NCBI RefSeq assembly: GCF_000295955.2
Contig: NZ_ALXE01000021.1
Coordinates: 248,001 to 312,000 of the forward strand
Direction: 5' to 3'
Source: Pantoea sp. A4
GTDB taxonomy: Bacteria; Pseudomonadota; Gammaproteobacteria; Enterobacterales; Enterobacteriaceae
DNA: 64,000 bases
The notes under the pieces are model-generated. The model saw nothing but the letters and a program-made list of their open reading frames with translations, made no database searches and had not been told where the DNA came from. Positions 1 through 8,737 of this stretch are shown piece after piece. Each line of letters starts with the position of its first letter. Position 1 is the stretch's first letter. The translations under genes were made by a program, and so were the position numbers.

Positions 1-569
1 GTTTCAGACAGCTCGCGAATGATATTGACAATTTGCGCGGTGATTTCAGGGTCCAGCGCGGCGGTAGGTTCATCAAACAGCAGCACCTGGGGTTCCATCA
101 TCAGTGCGCGCGCAATGGCAACACGCTGTTGCTGACCACCGGAGAGGTGTAACGGGAAACGGTCGGCAAACGGCGTGAGGCGCAGGCGATCGAGCAGCTT
201 TGCCGCGCGTGCCTCAGCAGCCTGTTTGCTCAAGCCAAGCACCCGGCAAGGTGCCTCAATCAGGTTCTGCAACACGCTCAGGTGTGGCCACAGATTGTAT
301 TGCTGGAAGACCATCCCGACGTTTTGGCGCAGCTCACGGATCGCCGCATCCCCCGGTTTCTTACTGAAATCGAAGGTATTCCCTGCGATCTGTAAGGTAC
401 CGGAGCGTGGCTGTTCCAGCAGATTCAGAACGCGTAACAGCGAACTTTTCCCCGCGCCGCTTGGGCCGAGCAGGACCAGGGTTTCCCCTTGCGGACATTC
501 CAGGTTGATGTCGAACAGTGCCTGGTGGGCACCGTAATAGCAGTTAATCGCGTTTAGTTGAATACTCAT
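1..569 (-). CDS. artP: Arginine ABC transporter ATP-binding protein ArtP (3' part outside window)
   Basis: ATPase of the periplasmic arginine uptake system ArtPIQMJ, acting on the inner face of the cytoplasmic membrane. The reverse-strand frame opens with ATG at 569 and stays open to the window edge, giving about 189 residues of a family normally near 242, so the C-terminus is cut by the window. Visible motifs are Walker [10 protein letters not shown] at residues 35-43, the Q-loop FQQ near 88-90, the ABC signature LSGGQQQR at 142-149 and Walker B LLFDEP near 163-168. The art genes normally follow on the same strand, beyond position 1. A possible ArgR site lies upstream. Confidence 0.95.
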   Translation of the reverse strand, partial: MSIQLNAINCYYGAHQALFDINLECPQGETLVLLGPSGAGKSSLLRVLNLLEQPRSGTLQIAGNTFDFSKKPGDAAIRELRQNVGMVFQQYNLWPHLSVLQNLIEAPCRVLGLSKQAAEARAAKLLDRLRLTPFADRFPLHLSGGQQQRVAIARALMMEPQVLLFDEPTAALDPEITAQIVNIIRELSE

Positions 570-713
570 GCGCCGAAATTGAATAGCAATTGATGTCGCA
601 AATTTTAACGTCACCAGAATAGTTATGCAATTGTGGTGGGTTAAAATTTATGAAATGTAATTTAAGCAGCATATTTGTAGCACAATATATCGCTGATTTT
701 GCTAAGCGACCAA

Positions 714-755
714 AAGTGCATAATCAATTAAATGTAGATATTCATGCGTTTACTG
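714..755 (-). promoter_or_regulatory. Candidate ArgR (ARG box) region upstream of artP
   Basis: The AT-rich gap between artP and ybjP contains an imperfect ARG-box-like sequence TGCATAATCAATTA, followed by a second half-site ending ATTCA. ArgR represses art genes in E. coli. The match here is only partial and was judged by eye, so it is a candidate only. Confidence 0.3.
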
Positions 756-1283
756 TTTTTTTGTCTGATTTTCCAGCAGTTGTGACAAGCTGCCACCCAG
801 ATGCGGTCCGGCACCTAAATAGCGCACATCATTAACTACCCAGCAGTTGCCTTCATGGATCATCGCGACCTCATCCTGCCAGTGCTGGTTTTGCCGGGAG
901 AGATCGACGCGCAGCGGGATGTTACGGGCATCGCGGTTAGGGATGGTTGAAGCATCAGCTACGCTGGCTTCCGTGGGTCCCTGTGCTGAACTGGAGAACA
1001 GATCGCCGCGCAGGGCCGGATTTTGTGCTGCTACCTGGCTTAGCTGCTGATAAAGTTTGTCACTCAGGTAAGGGCGGTAGCGGGCCAGCGTCTGGCTATT
1101 GGGGATGCCCTGATTTAAGGTTTGCAGGCGTAAATCGTAAAACTGCTGGGCCACGCTGTCCGGGCCGCCATCAATACAGGCGGCGGTGCGCGGCCCATTG
1201 TCTTTGATGACAGGCTCAACGGTAGTACAGGCGGAGAGCAGCAGAGTGGCCGGGAGTAAAAGTCCATACAAACGGTTTTTCAT
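750..1283 (-). CDS. ybjP: YbjP-like outer-membrane lipoprotein
   Basis: Predicted lipoprotein of 177 residues, equivalent by sequence and position to E. coli YbjP (about 171 aa). The N-terminus has a basic start, a hydrophobic stretch and a lipobox LLSAC with the modified cysteine at residue 19. Residue 20 is threonine, so outer-membrane sorting is expected. The ATG at 1283 has an AAGGA box about 7 nt upstream. It lies between artP and the divergent amiD, as in E. coli. Its molecular role is not established. An antisense overlapping frame of similar length is a shadow. Confidence 0.85.
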   Translation of the reverse strand: MKNRLYGLLLPATLLLSACTTVEPVIKDNGPRTAACIDGGPDSVAQQFYDLRLQTLNQGIPNSQTLARYRPYLSDKLYQQLSQVAAQNPALRGDLFSSSAQGPTEASVADASTIPNRDARNIPLRVDLSRQNQHWQDEVAMIHEGNCWVVNDVRYLGAGPHLGGSLSQLLENQTKKQ

Positions 1284-1393
1284 GAAAAATCCTTATCAGG
1301 CTCGGGGTGCAGTGCACAACTTTTTGCCTAAAGTATAGTCACCGGTTTTTACATGCGGTGTGTCATCGCCCATTTTCTCCCCAAGGAGCAGGA

Positions 1394-2212
1394 TTGAAGC
1401 GGCTGTTGTTATTACTGAGTTTATTACTGGTCGGTTGCCACGCGGGGATTGAGAGCCGTAACGGCTATTGGGTGGATGTCACCCACCCGGCACAAGGCGC
1501 ACGCCCGCGCATTAAAGTGGTGGTGATTCACTACACCGCCGAAGATTTTGCCAGCTCGCTTGCCACACTCACCGATCGCGAGGTCAGCGTGCATTACCTG
1601 ATCCCACGTCAGCCGCCGCAGCGAGACGGGCAGGGGGTGATATGGCAACTGGTGCCGGAAGAACAGCTGGCATGGCACGCGGGCAGCAGCTTCTGGCGTG
1701 GAGCCAGCCGCATCAACGACACCTCGATTGGGATTGAACTGGTCAACAGTGGCTATCAACGCACGCTAACCGGGCTGCGCTGGCAGGCCTTCACGCCGGA
1801 TCAGATCCGGGCACTGGCCGCGCTGGTGCAGGATATTACCCGGCGTTACGCGATTTCTCCGGAAAATATTGTGGGGCACAGCGATATTGCACCGGGAAGA
1901 AAACAGGACCCAGGCCCGCTATTTCCGTGGCAGCAGCTGGCGCAGCAGGGGATTGGTGCCTGGCCTGATGCCAGTCGGGTCGCGGTGTTGCTGCACGGCC
2001 AGGCGGCAAACACGCCAGTGGACGCGGCTGAACTGTTAAAGGTGCTGGGACGCTACGGTTATAACACCGCTGCGGCCGTCACGCCGCATCAGCAACAGCA
2101 GCTGATTGCGGCGTTTCAAATGCACTTCCGCCCGGCAGATTATCGCGGCAATGCTGATGCCGAGACGCTGGCAATTGCGCAGGCGCTACTGGAGAAGTAC
2201 GGGCCTTACTGA
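1394..2212 (+). CDS. amiD: N-acetylmuramoyl-L-alanine amidase AmiD, lipoprotein
   Basis: Zinc amidase that cleaves the MurNAc-L-Ala bond of peptidoglycan and anhydro-muropeptides, anchored to the outer membrane. I choose the TTG at 1394 as start. AAGGAG sits 5 nt upstream, and the protein then begins directly with a lipoprotein signal (hydrophobic run, lipobox LVGC, Cys15). The longer frame from 1307 has no RBS and buries the signal. Amidase_2 domain residues include VIHYT (His46), GIEL (Glu115) and GHSDIAPGRKQDPG (His162, Asp172). The C-terminal 70 residues form a peptidoglycan-binding-like domain. Length is 272 aa against 276 in E. coli. The stop overlaps that of ltaE tail to tail by 7 bp. 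Confidence 0.93.
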   Translation: MKRLLLLLSLLLVGCHAGIESRNGYWVDVTHPAQGARPRIKVVVIHYTAEDFASSLATLTDREVSVHYLIPRQPPQRDGQGVIWQLVPEEQLAWHAGSSFWRGASRINDTSIGIELVNSGYQRTLTGLRWQAFTPDQIRALAALVQDITRRYAISPENIVGHSDIAPGRKQDPGPLFPWQQLAQQGIGAWPDASRVAVLLHGQAANTPVDAAELLKVLGRYGYNTAAAVTPHQQQQLIAAFQMHFRPADYRGNADAETLAIAQALLEKYGPY

Positions 2213-3207
2213 TGCAGGAAGTCGCGCCAGTGATTCACTAAGGTTTGCAGTGCCGCACGGTCAACATCCAGATGGGTGACCAGGCGGGTCACAGCGCTGA
2301 CGCTGAACAGCACATCGCGCTGCGACATCCAGTCGCTGAGCGCAGTGATCTGCTGCACGGGGACGCGGACAAACACCATGTTGGTGTGCTGTTCAGTTAC
2401 TTCCAGCCCGAGATCCTGCAACTGCTCCGCCAGCCACGCCGCGTTGTCATGATCTTCCTGCAAGCGGGCAACGTTGTGTTCCAGCGCATACAGCCCGGCT
2501 GCGGCCAGAATACCGGCCTGGCGCATGCCACCACCAACCATTTTGCGCCAGCGGCGTGCGCGTTCGATATACTCACGGTCACCGCACAACAGCGAACCCA
2601 CTGGCGTGCCCAGTCCCTTCGACAGGCAGATGGTCAGGGTATCGCAGTAACGGGCAATCTCTTCTAACGTCACACCCTGCGCCACCACGGCGTTAAAAAT
2701 ACGCGCCCCATCAATGTGCAGCGCCAGCTGTTTTTCGCGCGTGAATTGCCACGCCTGTTGCAGATACTCCAGCGGCAGCACTTTGCCGTGATGGGTATTT
2801 TCCAGGCTCAACAGGCGGGTACGGGCAAAATGGATATCATCGGGTTTGATCGCGGCCGCCACCACATCAAGGGGAAGAGTACCATCGGCCGCCGCCAGTA
2901 CCGGTTGCGGTTGAATGCTGCCAAGGACTGCCGCACCTCCCGCTTCATACTTGTAGTTATGGGCCTGCTGACCAACGATATACTCATCGCCGCGCTGACA
3001 GTGACTTAACAGCGCAACCAGGTTGGCCTGGGTGCCAGTGGGGAAAAACAGTGCAGCGGCTTTGCCGCTTAACCGGGCAGCCTCCACTTCCAGTGCATTG
3101 ACGGTAGGGTCATCACGGTAGACATCATCACCGGTGGCGGCATGGTGCATGACCTCCAGCATCGCGGTACTGGGGCGGGTTACGGTATCACTGCGTAGAT
3201 CGATCAC
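2206..3207 (-). CDS. ltaE: Low-specificity L-threonine aldolase
   Basis: PLP enzyme that splits L-threonine and L-allo-threonine to glycine and acetaldehyde. The 333-residue protein matches family length. It opens with the conserved IDLRSDTVTRP, and the PLP-binding lysine lies in LSKGLGTPVGS near residue 197. The start is GTG at 3207, with GGGAGA about 6 nt upstream; the nearby ATG is out of frame. It follows poxB on the same strand as in E. coli, but a terminator-like hairpin lies 15-38 nt before the start, so most poxB transcription may stop there. Confidence 0.95.
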   Translation of the reverse strand: MIDLRSDTVTRPSTAMLEVMHHAATGDDVYRDDPTVNALEVEAARLSGKAAALFFPTGTQANLVALLSHCQRGDEYIVGQQAHNYKYEAGGAAVLGSIQPQPVLAAADGTLPLDVVAAAIKPDDIHFARTRLLSLENTHHGKVLPLEYLQQAWQFTREKQLALHIDGARIFNAVVAQGVTLEEIARYCDTLTICLSKGLGTPVGSLLCGDREYIERARRWRKMVGGGMRQAGILAAAGLYALEHNVARLQEDHDNAAWLAEQLQDLGLEVTEQHTNMVFVRVPVQQITALSDWMSQRDVLFSVSAVTRLVTHLDVDRAALQTLVNHWRDFLHQ

Positions 3208-3221
3208 ATGGCTCTCCCTGT

Positions 3222-3245
3222 AAAAAGCGGGCTTTGTTGGCCCGC
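3222..3245 (-). terminator. Intrinsic terminator/attenuator between poxB and ltaE
   Basis: Read on the minus strand, GCGGGC-loop-GCCCGC is followed by TTTTTA. The stem is 6 bp of pure GC. It sits between the poxB stop (3274) and the ltaE start (3207). No space remains for a normal promoter after it, so partial termination is the likelier role. Confidence 0.65.
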
Positions 3246-3273
3246 AATTGCTTATCAGATACGTCCTTCTTTC

Positions 3274-4998
3274 TTACCTTAACCAGTTCGTTTTTGCCAG
3301 CTCAACCACCTCGTCACCGCGCCCGTTCATGATCGCGCGCAGCATATACAGGCTGAAGCCTTTGGCCTGCTCCAGCTTGATCTGCGGCGGGATCGCCAGC
3401 TCTTCACTGGCGGTGACGACATCCACTAACACCGGACCCGGATGGGCAAAAGCCTGCTGTAAGGCTTCATCCACCTGTGAGGCTTTTTCCACCCGAATGC
3501 CTTTCACGCCGCAGGCTTCTGCCATGGCGGCAAAGTTGGGATTATGCAACTCAGTGCCATCGGTCAGATAGCCGCCCGCCTTCATCTCCATAGCGACAAA
3601 ACCCAGTACGCTGTTATTAAAAATCACCAGCTTAACCGGGAGCTGCAACTGTGCCAGCGAGAGGAAATCCCCCATCAGCATACTGAACCCGCCATCGCCG
3701 CACAGTGCGACCACCTGGCGCTGTTTATTCAGCGACTGTGCGCCCAGCGCCTGCGGCATGGCGTTTGCCATCGAACCGTGGTTAAACGAACCTATCAGGC
3801 GGCGCTTGCCGTTCATCTTCAAATAGCGTGCGGCCCACACGGTTGGGGTGCCGACATCACAGGTGAAAATCGCATCTTCAGCGGCATAACGGCTGATTTG
3901 CTGTGCCAGATACTGAGGATGAATAGCCTGTTTATCATTGGCCGTGGCGAGGTCGTCCAGTCCCTGGCGCGCATCGCGGTAGTGCGTCAGTGCGCTGTCG
4001 AGGTGGGAACGATCCTGCTGTTCACGCAGTTGGGGCAGAATCTGTTGCAGGGTGGCTTTGATATCCCCCACCAGAGCCAAATCAACGTGGCTATGCGCCC
4101 CCAGGCTGCCTGGGTTGATATCAATCTGAATGATTTTGGCATCGGTGGGATAGAAAGCCCGATAGGGGAACTGGGTGCCGAGCAGCACGACGGTGTCGGC
4201 ATTCATCATGGCGTGGAACCCGGATGAGAAGCCAATCAGCCCGGTCATGCCCACATCATACGGGTTGTCGTATTCAATGTGTTCTTTACCGCGCAGCGCG
4301 TGCACCACCGGCGCATGAAGGCGGGCGGCAAGTTGCACCACCTGCTGATGGGCCTCGGCACAGCCGCTGCCGCACATCAGCGTAATGTTGTGTGCCTGAT
4401 TCAGCGCCTCAACCAGCTGTTCAAGTTGGTGAGCGGCGGGAACCACCTGCGGCAGTGCGGGCGGATACCAGCTGGCGCTGGCATGTTCTGGCGCGGGTTT
4501 CAGGGCGATATCCCCCGGTAACACAATGACAGAGACACCGCGTTCAAGGATTGCCTTGCGCATGGCAATCCCCAGTACCTGCGGGAGCTGTTCCGGGTTT
4601 GAGACGAGCTCACAGTAATGGCTGCATTCGCGGAACAGTTCCTGCGGGTGGGTCTCCTGGAAATAGCCGCTGCCAATCTCGCTGGAGGGAATATGTGCCG
4701 CAATGGCGAGCACCGGCACGCGGTTGCGGTGGCAGTCGAACAGGCCGTTAATCAAATGGAGATTGCCCGGCCCGCAAGAACCGGCGCAGACCGCCAGTTT
4801 GCCGCTGATTTGTGCTTCAGCGCCTGCGGCGAAGGCCGCCACTTCTTCATGGCGGGTGGGCATCCACTGAATGGTACCCATGCGATTCAGGCTGTCACTC
4901 AGCCCGTTGAGTGAGTCCCCGGTGACGCCCCAGATGCGCTCAACGCCAGCGCTCTCAAGGGTTTTGGCAAGCAGTGCAGCAACGGTCTGTTGTTTCAT
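3274..4998 (-). CDS. poxB: Pyruvate dehydrogenase (ubiquinone) / pyruvate oxidase PoxB
   Basis: Peripheral-membrane flavoenzyme converting pyruvate to acetate and CO2 and passing electrons to ubiquinone, used mainly in stationary phase. The start is set at ATG 4998 ([10 protein letters not shown]), which has AAGGAG 8 nt upstream; the 15-residue longer frame lacks support. Length is 574 aa against 572 in E. coli. The ThDP catalytic glutamate lies in RHEEVAAF (about residue 51), the ThDP-binding motif is GDGGFSML...NN near 430-460, and the extreme C-terminus LAKTNWLR matches the lipid-binding peptide of the E. coli enzyme. Confidence 0.97.
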   Translation of the reverse strand: MKQQTVAALLAKTLESAGVERIWGVTGDSLNGLSDSLNRMGTIQWMPTRHEEVAAFAAGAEAQISGKLAVCAGSCGPGNLHLINGLFDCHRNRVPVLAIAAHIPSSEIGSGYFQETHPQELFRECSHYCELVSNPEQLPQVLGIAMRKAILERGVSVIVLPGDIALKPAPEHASASWYPPALPQVVPAAHQLEQLVEALNQAHNITLMCGSGCAEAHQQVVQLAARLHAPVVHALRGKEHIEYDNPYDVGMTGLIGFSSGFHAMMNADTVVLLGTQFPYRAFYPTDAKIIQIDINPGSLGAHSHVDLALVGDIKATLQQILPQLREQQDRSHLDSALTHYRDARQGLDDLATANDKQAIHPQYLAQQISRYAAEDAIFTCDVGTPTVWAARYLKMNGKRRLIGSFNHGSMANAMPQALGAQSLNKQRQVVALCGDGGFSMLMGDFLSLAQLQLPVKLVIFNNSVLGFVAMEMKAGGYLTDGTELHNPNFAAMAEACGVKGIRVEKASQVDEALQQAFAHPGPVLVDVVTASEELAIPPQIKLEQAKGFSLYMLRAIMNGRGDEVVELAKTNWLR

Positions 4999-5066
4999 CT
5001 CTAGGCTCCTTATTTTAGCGGCCCATTGCAGGGCCGCAGACAAGAAGCTTAGTTCAGTCGAGGTGA

Positions 5067-5966
5067 CTAGCCAGAAAACAGCGCGATCAGAATGGGGGCC
5101 AGCAGGCTGGTAATAAAGCCGTGCACAATGGCGGCGGGGACAATTTCACTGCCTCCGGCCCGTTGCAGCACCGGCAGGGTAAAGTCCATTGAGGTGGCTC
5201 CGCTGATCCCTAACGCCAGCGTGCGATGGCGCTGAATTAACGGTGGGATCAGGATAATTGCGACTAACTCGCGGATCAGATCGTTGAAAAAGGCGGCACT
5301 GCCAAGCACCGGGCCAAAGCCTTCGGTCATCAGAATACCGGAAATGGAGTACCAGCCCATGCCGCTGCCCAGCGCCAGTCCGGTTTTCAGTGGTAAACCC
5401 AGAATCAGTGCGGCGATCATACCACCGACCAGTGCACTGAGTGTCACTACCGCCGCGATCGTCATGCCCCGGCGGTTGATCACAATCTGGCGTAAGGTCA
5501 TGCCGCTGCCGCGCAGTTGGATCCCCACCAGCAACAGCAGGCACATTAAGGCATATTCCCCCGCTGCGGTGGCATGGTGCAGCAAGGGCCACTGCGTCAG
5601 GCCGAGCAGGAAGCCAAGCACCACTACGGCACAAAGTTGCAGCGAGTCCAGCGCCATTTTCAGGCGTGACGGCAACTGCTCCTGACGATGGTTATGCTGC
5701 CACGGCTGGCGCTTCTCCCACAGCCACAGCGCGAGCAGGTTGCACAAGAGAATACAGACCGCGCAGATCAGTGCAGTGTGGAACACGCGCACCAGATTGC
5801 TGCTGAGGTTATCGAGAAATGCGAGGCTGATGCCCATAAAGAACAGAATCACATACACCATATAACTCAGTGCGCGATTCACAACGTGCAGCAGGCGAGG
5901 GTGACGGAACGGTAGCAGCCAGCCGATAATCAGCGGCAGCAAAATAATTAACAGCCCGGTATACAT
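5067..5966 (-). CDS. lysO: L-lysine exporter LysO (YbjE)
   Basis: Inner-membrane exporter of lysine and its toxic analogue thialysine in E. coli. The 299-residue protein is almost wholly hydrophobic, starting [19 protein letters not shown], with about eight predicted membrane segments. A basic loop near residues 85-105 separates the two halves that DUF340 proteins show. ATG at 5966 has AAGGA 7 nt upstream. It is divergent from ybjD and upstream of poxB on the same strand, as in E. coli. ArgP control known in E. coli was not verifiable in the short upstream region. Confidence 0.9.
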   Translation of the reverse strand: MYTGLLIILLPLIIGWLLPFRHPRLLHVVNRALSYMVYVILFFMGISLAFLDNLSSNLVRVFHTALICAVCILLCNLLALWLWEKRQPWQHNHRQEQLPSRLKMALDSLQLCAVVVLGFLLGLTQWPLLHHATAAGEYALMCLLLLVGIQLRGSGMTLRQIVINRRGMTIAAVVTLSALVGGMIAALILGLPLKTGLALGSGMGWYSISGILMTEGFGPVLGSAAFFNDLIRELVAIILIPPLIQRHRTLALGISGATSMDFTLPVLQRAGGSEIVPAAIVHGFITSLLAPILIALFSG

Positions 5967-6091
5967 AGCATCATCCTTGTTGAGAGGCGCACACGCTAGC
6001 GAAAAACAGTGATGGAGTAAAGGCTTTCACACCAGTAACTTGACCACCTTGCAGGCACCGTTCATGCTGAAAAAAAACACAGGACGTCGCC

Positions 6092-7732
6092 ATGATTCTG
6101 GAACATATCGAAATTACCGGCTTTCGCGGTATCAGCCATCTTTCGCTGCCCCTGACCTCAACCAATCTGCTTATCGGTGAGAATGCCTGGGGTAAATCCA
6201 GCCTGCTGGATGCGTTAACCCTGTTACTCTCACCGCAGTCCACGCCCTATCAGTTTACCGCCCATGATTTTCACTTTCCGCCGGGCGAGCTGGAGGCTCA
6301 GATGCGCCGTTTGCGCATTGTATTCTGTTTCCGCGCCGGGCCAGACGATCACGAAACGGCGTTAGCGTCGTTCTGGCAACAGGCGGAAGACGGGGGGCGT
6401 CTGCTCTACTACAGCGTTCAGGGTCGGCGGCGGGATGAAGGTGTCTTTACCTCACGCCGCTTTCTTGACGCGCGTGGCGATGTGCTACCCGAGGCCGGTA
6501 CCGCGCCGGGGATTCAGCAACTGATTCGCCGCTCTCCGGTGCTGCGCCTGCGTGATGCCCGCTTTAGCCGCCGTTCCCGCGCCAGCGATGTTGCACCAGA
6601 ACCGGAAGTGAATAGCCTCGCCACAGAGGCTGAGGCGTTGATGCGCGAGCTCATGACGCGCCCGCAGCACCTGACGGATGACATGCTGCGTCAGGGATTG
6701 CAGACGCTGCAACAGCTACTGGAACACTATTTTCTGGTGCAACCTGCAGATGCCAGTACCCCGGTGGCACGCGTTGCTCCGCAGCGACGCAAAGGGGAAG
6801 CGGGTTGGCGCTCCCTTGACCAGCTTAATCAATTGATCGGTGAAACGGACTCTCGCAGCCATCAGCTGATTTTACTGCGCATGTTTTCGTTGCTGTTGCA
6901 GGCGCGGGGCAGTGATGCACTGGCGCCGGGGTCTCAGCCACTTTTGCTGATTGAAGATCCAGAAACGCGCCTGCATCCCATCATGCTCTCGGTGACCTGG
7001 AATCTGCTGGAGATGTTGCCGCTGCAAAAGATTGCGACCACTAACTCTTCAGAACTGCTCTCGCAGGTGCCGGTGGAAAATGTTTGTCGTCTGGTGCGTG
7101 AAGCTGAACGCGTTACGGCATGGCGCATTGGCCCGGAAGGATTGAGTGCGGAGGAGAGCCGCCGCATCGGTTTCCACATTCGCGTCAATCGGCCTTCGGC
7201 GTTGTTTGCCCGCTGCTGGTTACTGGTGGAGGGAGAAACGGAAGTGTGGATTATCAATGAGCTGGCGCGGCAGCGCGGTTATCACTTTGCCGCCGAAGGC
7301 GTGAAGGTGATTGAATTTGCGCAGTCTGGCCTGCGTCCACTGCTCAAATTTGCCCGGCGTATGGGGATTGCCTGGCATGTGCTGACGGATGGCGATGACG
7401 CCGGAAAAAAATATGCGGCCAGCGCGCGTGGCCAACTGCAACATGGCGAAACCGAGGACGATCATCTGACGCAGCTGCCCGCGCTGGATATGGAGAATTT
7501 CCTTTATCGTCAGGGGTTCAGCGAGGTTTACCGGGAGGTCGCGCACCTGCCGTCAAACGTGCCAATGAACGCCCGGCGTATTATTACCAAAGCCATTCAT
7601 CATGCATCTAAACCGGAACTGGCGATAGCGGTTGCGATGTCAGCCGCTGAACGTGGGCCTTCGGCCATTCCGCCGCTGCTCAACAGTTTGTTTGCCCGGG
7701 TGATGTGGCTGGCACGCGGCAAGGCTGATTAA
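6092..7732 (+). CDS. ybjD: OLD-family ATPase/nuclease-like protein YbjD
   Basis: Protein of 546 residues with an ABC/SMC-type ATPase half and a TOPRIM-like half, the architecture of OLD (overcoming lysogenization defect) nucleases. Walker A GENAWGKSS lies at residues 29-37. The Walker B region LLLIEDPETRLHP is near 285-297. A TOPRIM core LLVEGETEVW is near 378-387, with a later LTDGDDAGKK acidic motif. It matches E. coli YbjD in position between lysO and cspD. A biological role is not established; relatives act in DNA metabolism or phage defence. RBS AGGAC precedes the ATG. Confidence 0.85.
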   Translation: MILEHIEITGFRGISHLSLPLTSTNLLIGENAWGKSSLLDALTLLLSPQSTPYQFTAHDFHFPPGELEAQMRRLRIVFCFRAGPDDHETALASFWQQAEDGGRLLYYSVQGRRRDEGVFTSRRFLDARGDVLPEAGTAPGIQQLIRRSPVLRLRDARFSRRSRASDVAPEPEVNSLATEAEALMRELMTRPQHLTDDMLRQGLQTLQQLLEHYFLVQPADASTPVARVAPQRRKGEAGWRSLDQLNQLIGETDSRSHQLILLRMFSLLLQARGSDALAPGSQPLLLIEDPETRLHPIMLSVTWNLLEMLPLQKIATTNSSELLSQVPVENVCRLVREAERVTAWRIGPEGLSAEESRRIGFHIRVNRPSALFARCWLLVEGETEVWIINELARQRGYHFAAEGVKVIEFAQSGLRPLLKFARRMGIAWHVLTDGDDAGKKYAASARGQLQHGETEDDHLTQLPALDMENFLYRQGFSEVYREVAHLPSNVPMNARRIITKAIHHASKPELAIAVAMSAAERGPSAIPPLLNSLFARVMWLARGKAD

Positions 7733-7751
7733 AAAAAACGCAAAAAACAGA

Positions 7752-7780
7752 AAAATGCCAGCGGCTTTGGCTGGCATTTT
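7752..7780. terminator. Bidirectional terminator between convergent ybjD and cspD
   Basis: AAAATGCCAGC and GCTGGCATTTT form an 11-bp stem with a 7-nt loop, with A/T runs on both sides. It lies between two convergent genes and can serve both. Confidence 0.85.
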
Positions 7781-7814
7781 AGCTTCGGGATGGTCAGAAT
7801 ACAGGGGGCGTATT

Positions 7815-8036
7815 TCAGGCAACGGCCTGCGTTTCTTCTGGCACAATCAGGCTGGCATGATTGCCTTTTGGTCCCTGATGGACAGCAAATTGCACGCGCT
7901 GTCCGGCTTTCAAGGTGCGGTATCCCTCCATCTGAATGGTGGAGTAGTGCGCGAAGATATCATCACCGCCACCAAGCGGGCAGATAAAGCCAAAACCTTT
8001 GGCGTTATTGAACCATTTAACTGTTCCCGTCTCCAT
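7815..8036 (-). CDS. cspD: Cold-shock-like protein CspD
   Basis: Small single-domain OB-fold protein of 73 aa that binds single-stranded nucleic acid. In E. coli it is induced in stationary phase and inhibits replication. Visible motifs are KGFGFI (RNP1, residues 13-18) and DIFAHYS (RNP2). Its start METGTVKWFN and the position divergent from clpS distinguish it from CspA-type cold-shock proteins. GAGGG lies upstream of the ATG. Confidence 0.93.
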   Translation of the reverse strand: METGTVKWFNNAKGFGFICPLGGGDDIFAHYSTIQMEGYRTLKAGQRVQFAVHQGPKGNHASLIVPEETQAVA

Positions 8037-8358
8037 GCTTTTACTTCCCTCGCAGTACAGTTGTTAAACAGGTGAAGTCATTGCCGCTGTGAGTCGAGAC
8101 TGTTTAAATCTCAATCAGCATATGTCAGTAGAATGTAGATAAACCGCAGAGGGCGTCAAGCAATCCACGGCGCTGGAATGAGAGAAATTGCTCAAAATTT
8201 GAAGCAGTTAACGCTATTGCGAATTTTGTGATACAGGTCGCGTCGAGCCATTTGGTGCTGTTTTTTGCCGGATTGAAAATGGGCCTGACGGACGTGTTAA
8301 ACTGTAATCAGGGGTGGATGCCACCCGGACGCAACGTACAGAATTTGAACGGAACATT
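8037..8358. other. cspD-clpS divergent intergenic region
   Basis: A 322-bp gap carrying the promoters of two divergent genes. I see AT-rich stretches but no repeat, RNA gene or convincing operator. No small ORF with an RBS was found. Confidence 0.6.
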
Positions 8359-8679
8359 ATGGCAAACACGAACGACTGGCTTAACTTCGAACACCTGGCC
8401 GAAGAAAAAACACGTGAAGGATTAAAGCCGCCTTCCATGTATAAAGTCATATTGAACAATGATGACTATACGCCAATGGAATTTGTTGTTGACGTTCTGC
8501 AAAAGTTCTTTTCTTATGATGTTGAACGTGCAACGCAACTGATGCTGAATGTTCACTACCAGGGGAAGGCAATTTGTGGTGTATTTACTGCAGAGGTAGC
8601 TGAAACCAAAGTGGCGATGGTGAACAGATACGCACGGGAAAACCAACATCCGTTGCTGTGTACGCTGGAAAAAGCCTGA
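8359..8679 (+). CDS. clpS: ATP-dependent Clp protease adaptor ClpS
   Basis: Adaptor that binds N-degron substrates and delivers them to ClpAP. The ATG at 8359 is chosen because it gives 106 aa, identical in length to E. coli ClpS, and starts [17 protein letters not shown]; the frame upstream is spurious. The conserved core [12 protein letters not shown] and the substrate-pocket region [11 protein letters not shown] are intact. clpA follows after 58 bp on the same strand, as in other enterobacteria. Confidence 0.97.
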   Translation: MANTNDWLNFEHLAEEKTREGLKPPSMYKVILNNDDYTPMEFVVDVLQKFFSYDVERATQLMLNVHYQGKAICGVFTAEVAETKVAMVNRYARENQHPLLCTLEKA

Positions 8680-8737
8680 GACCGTCCCCATAGTGTTAGG
8701 GTGAGGTCGTCAGAGCGATAATTGGGGGAGGTGCCTT

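Noticed and set aside
3544-4227. Long plus-strand ORF opposite poxB.
   Set aside because: It is a shadow of poxB, which has full-length family similarity and an RBS on the other strand.
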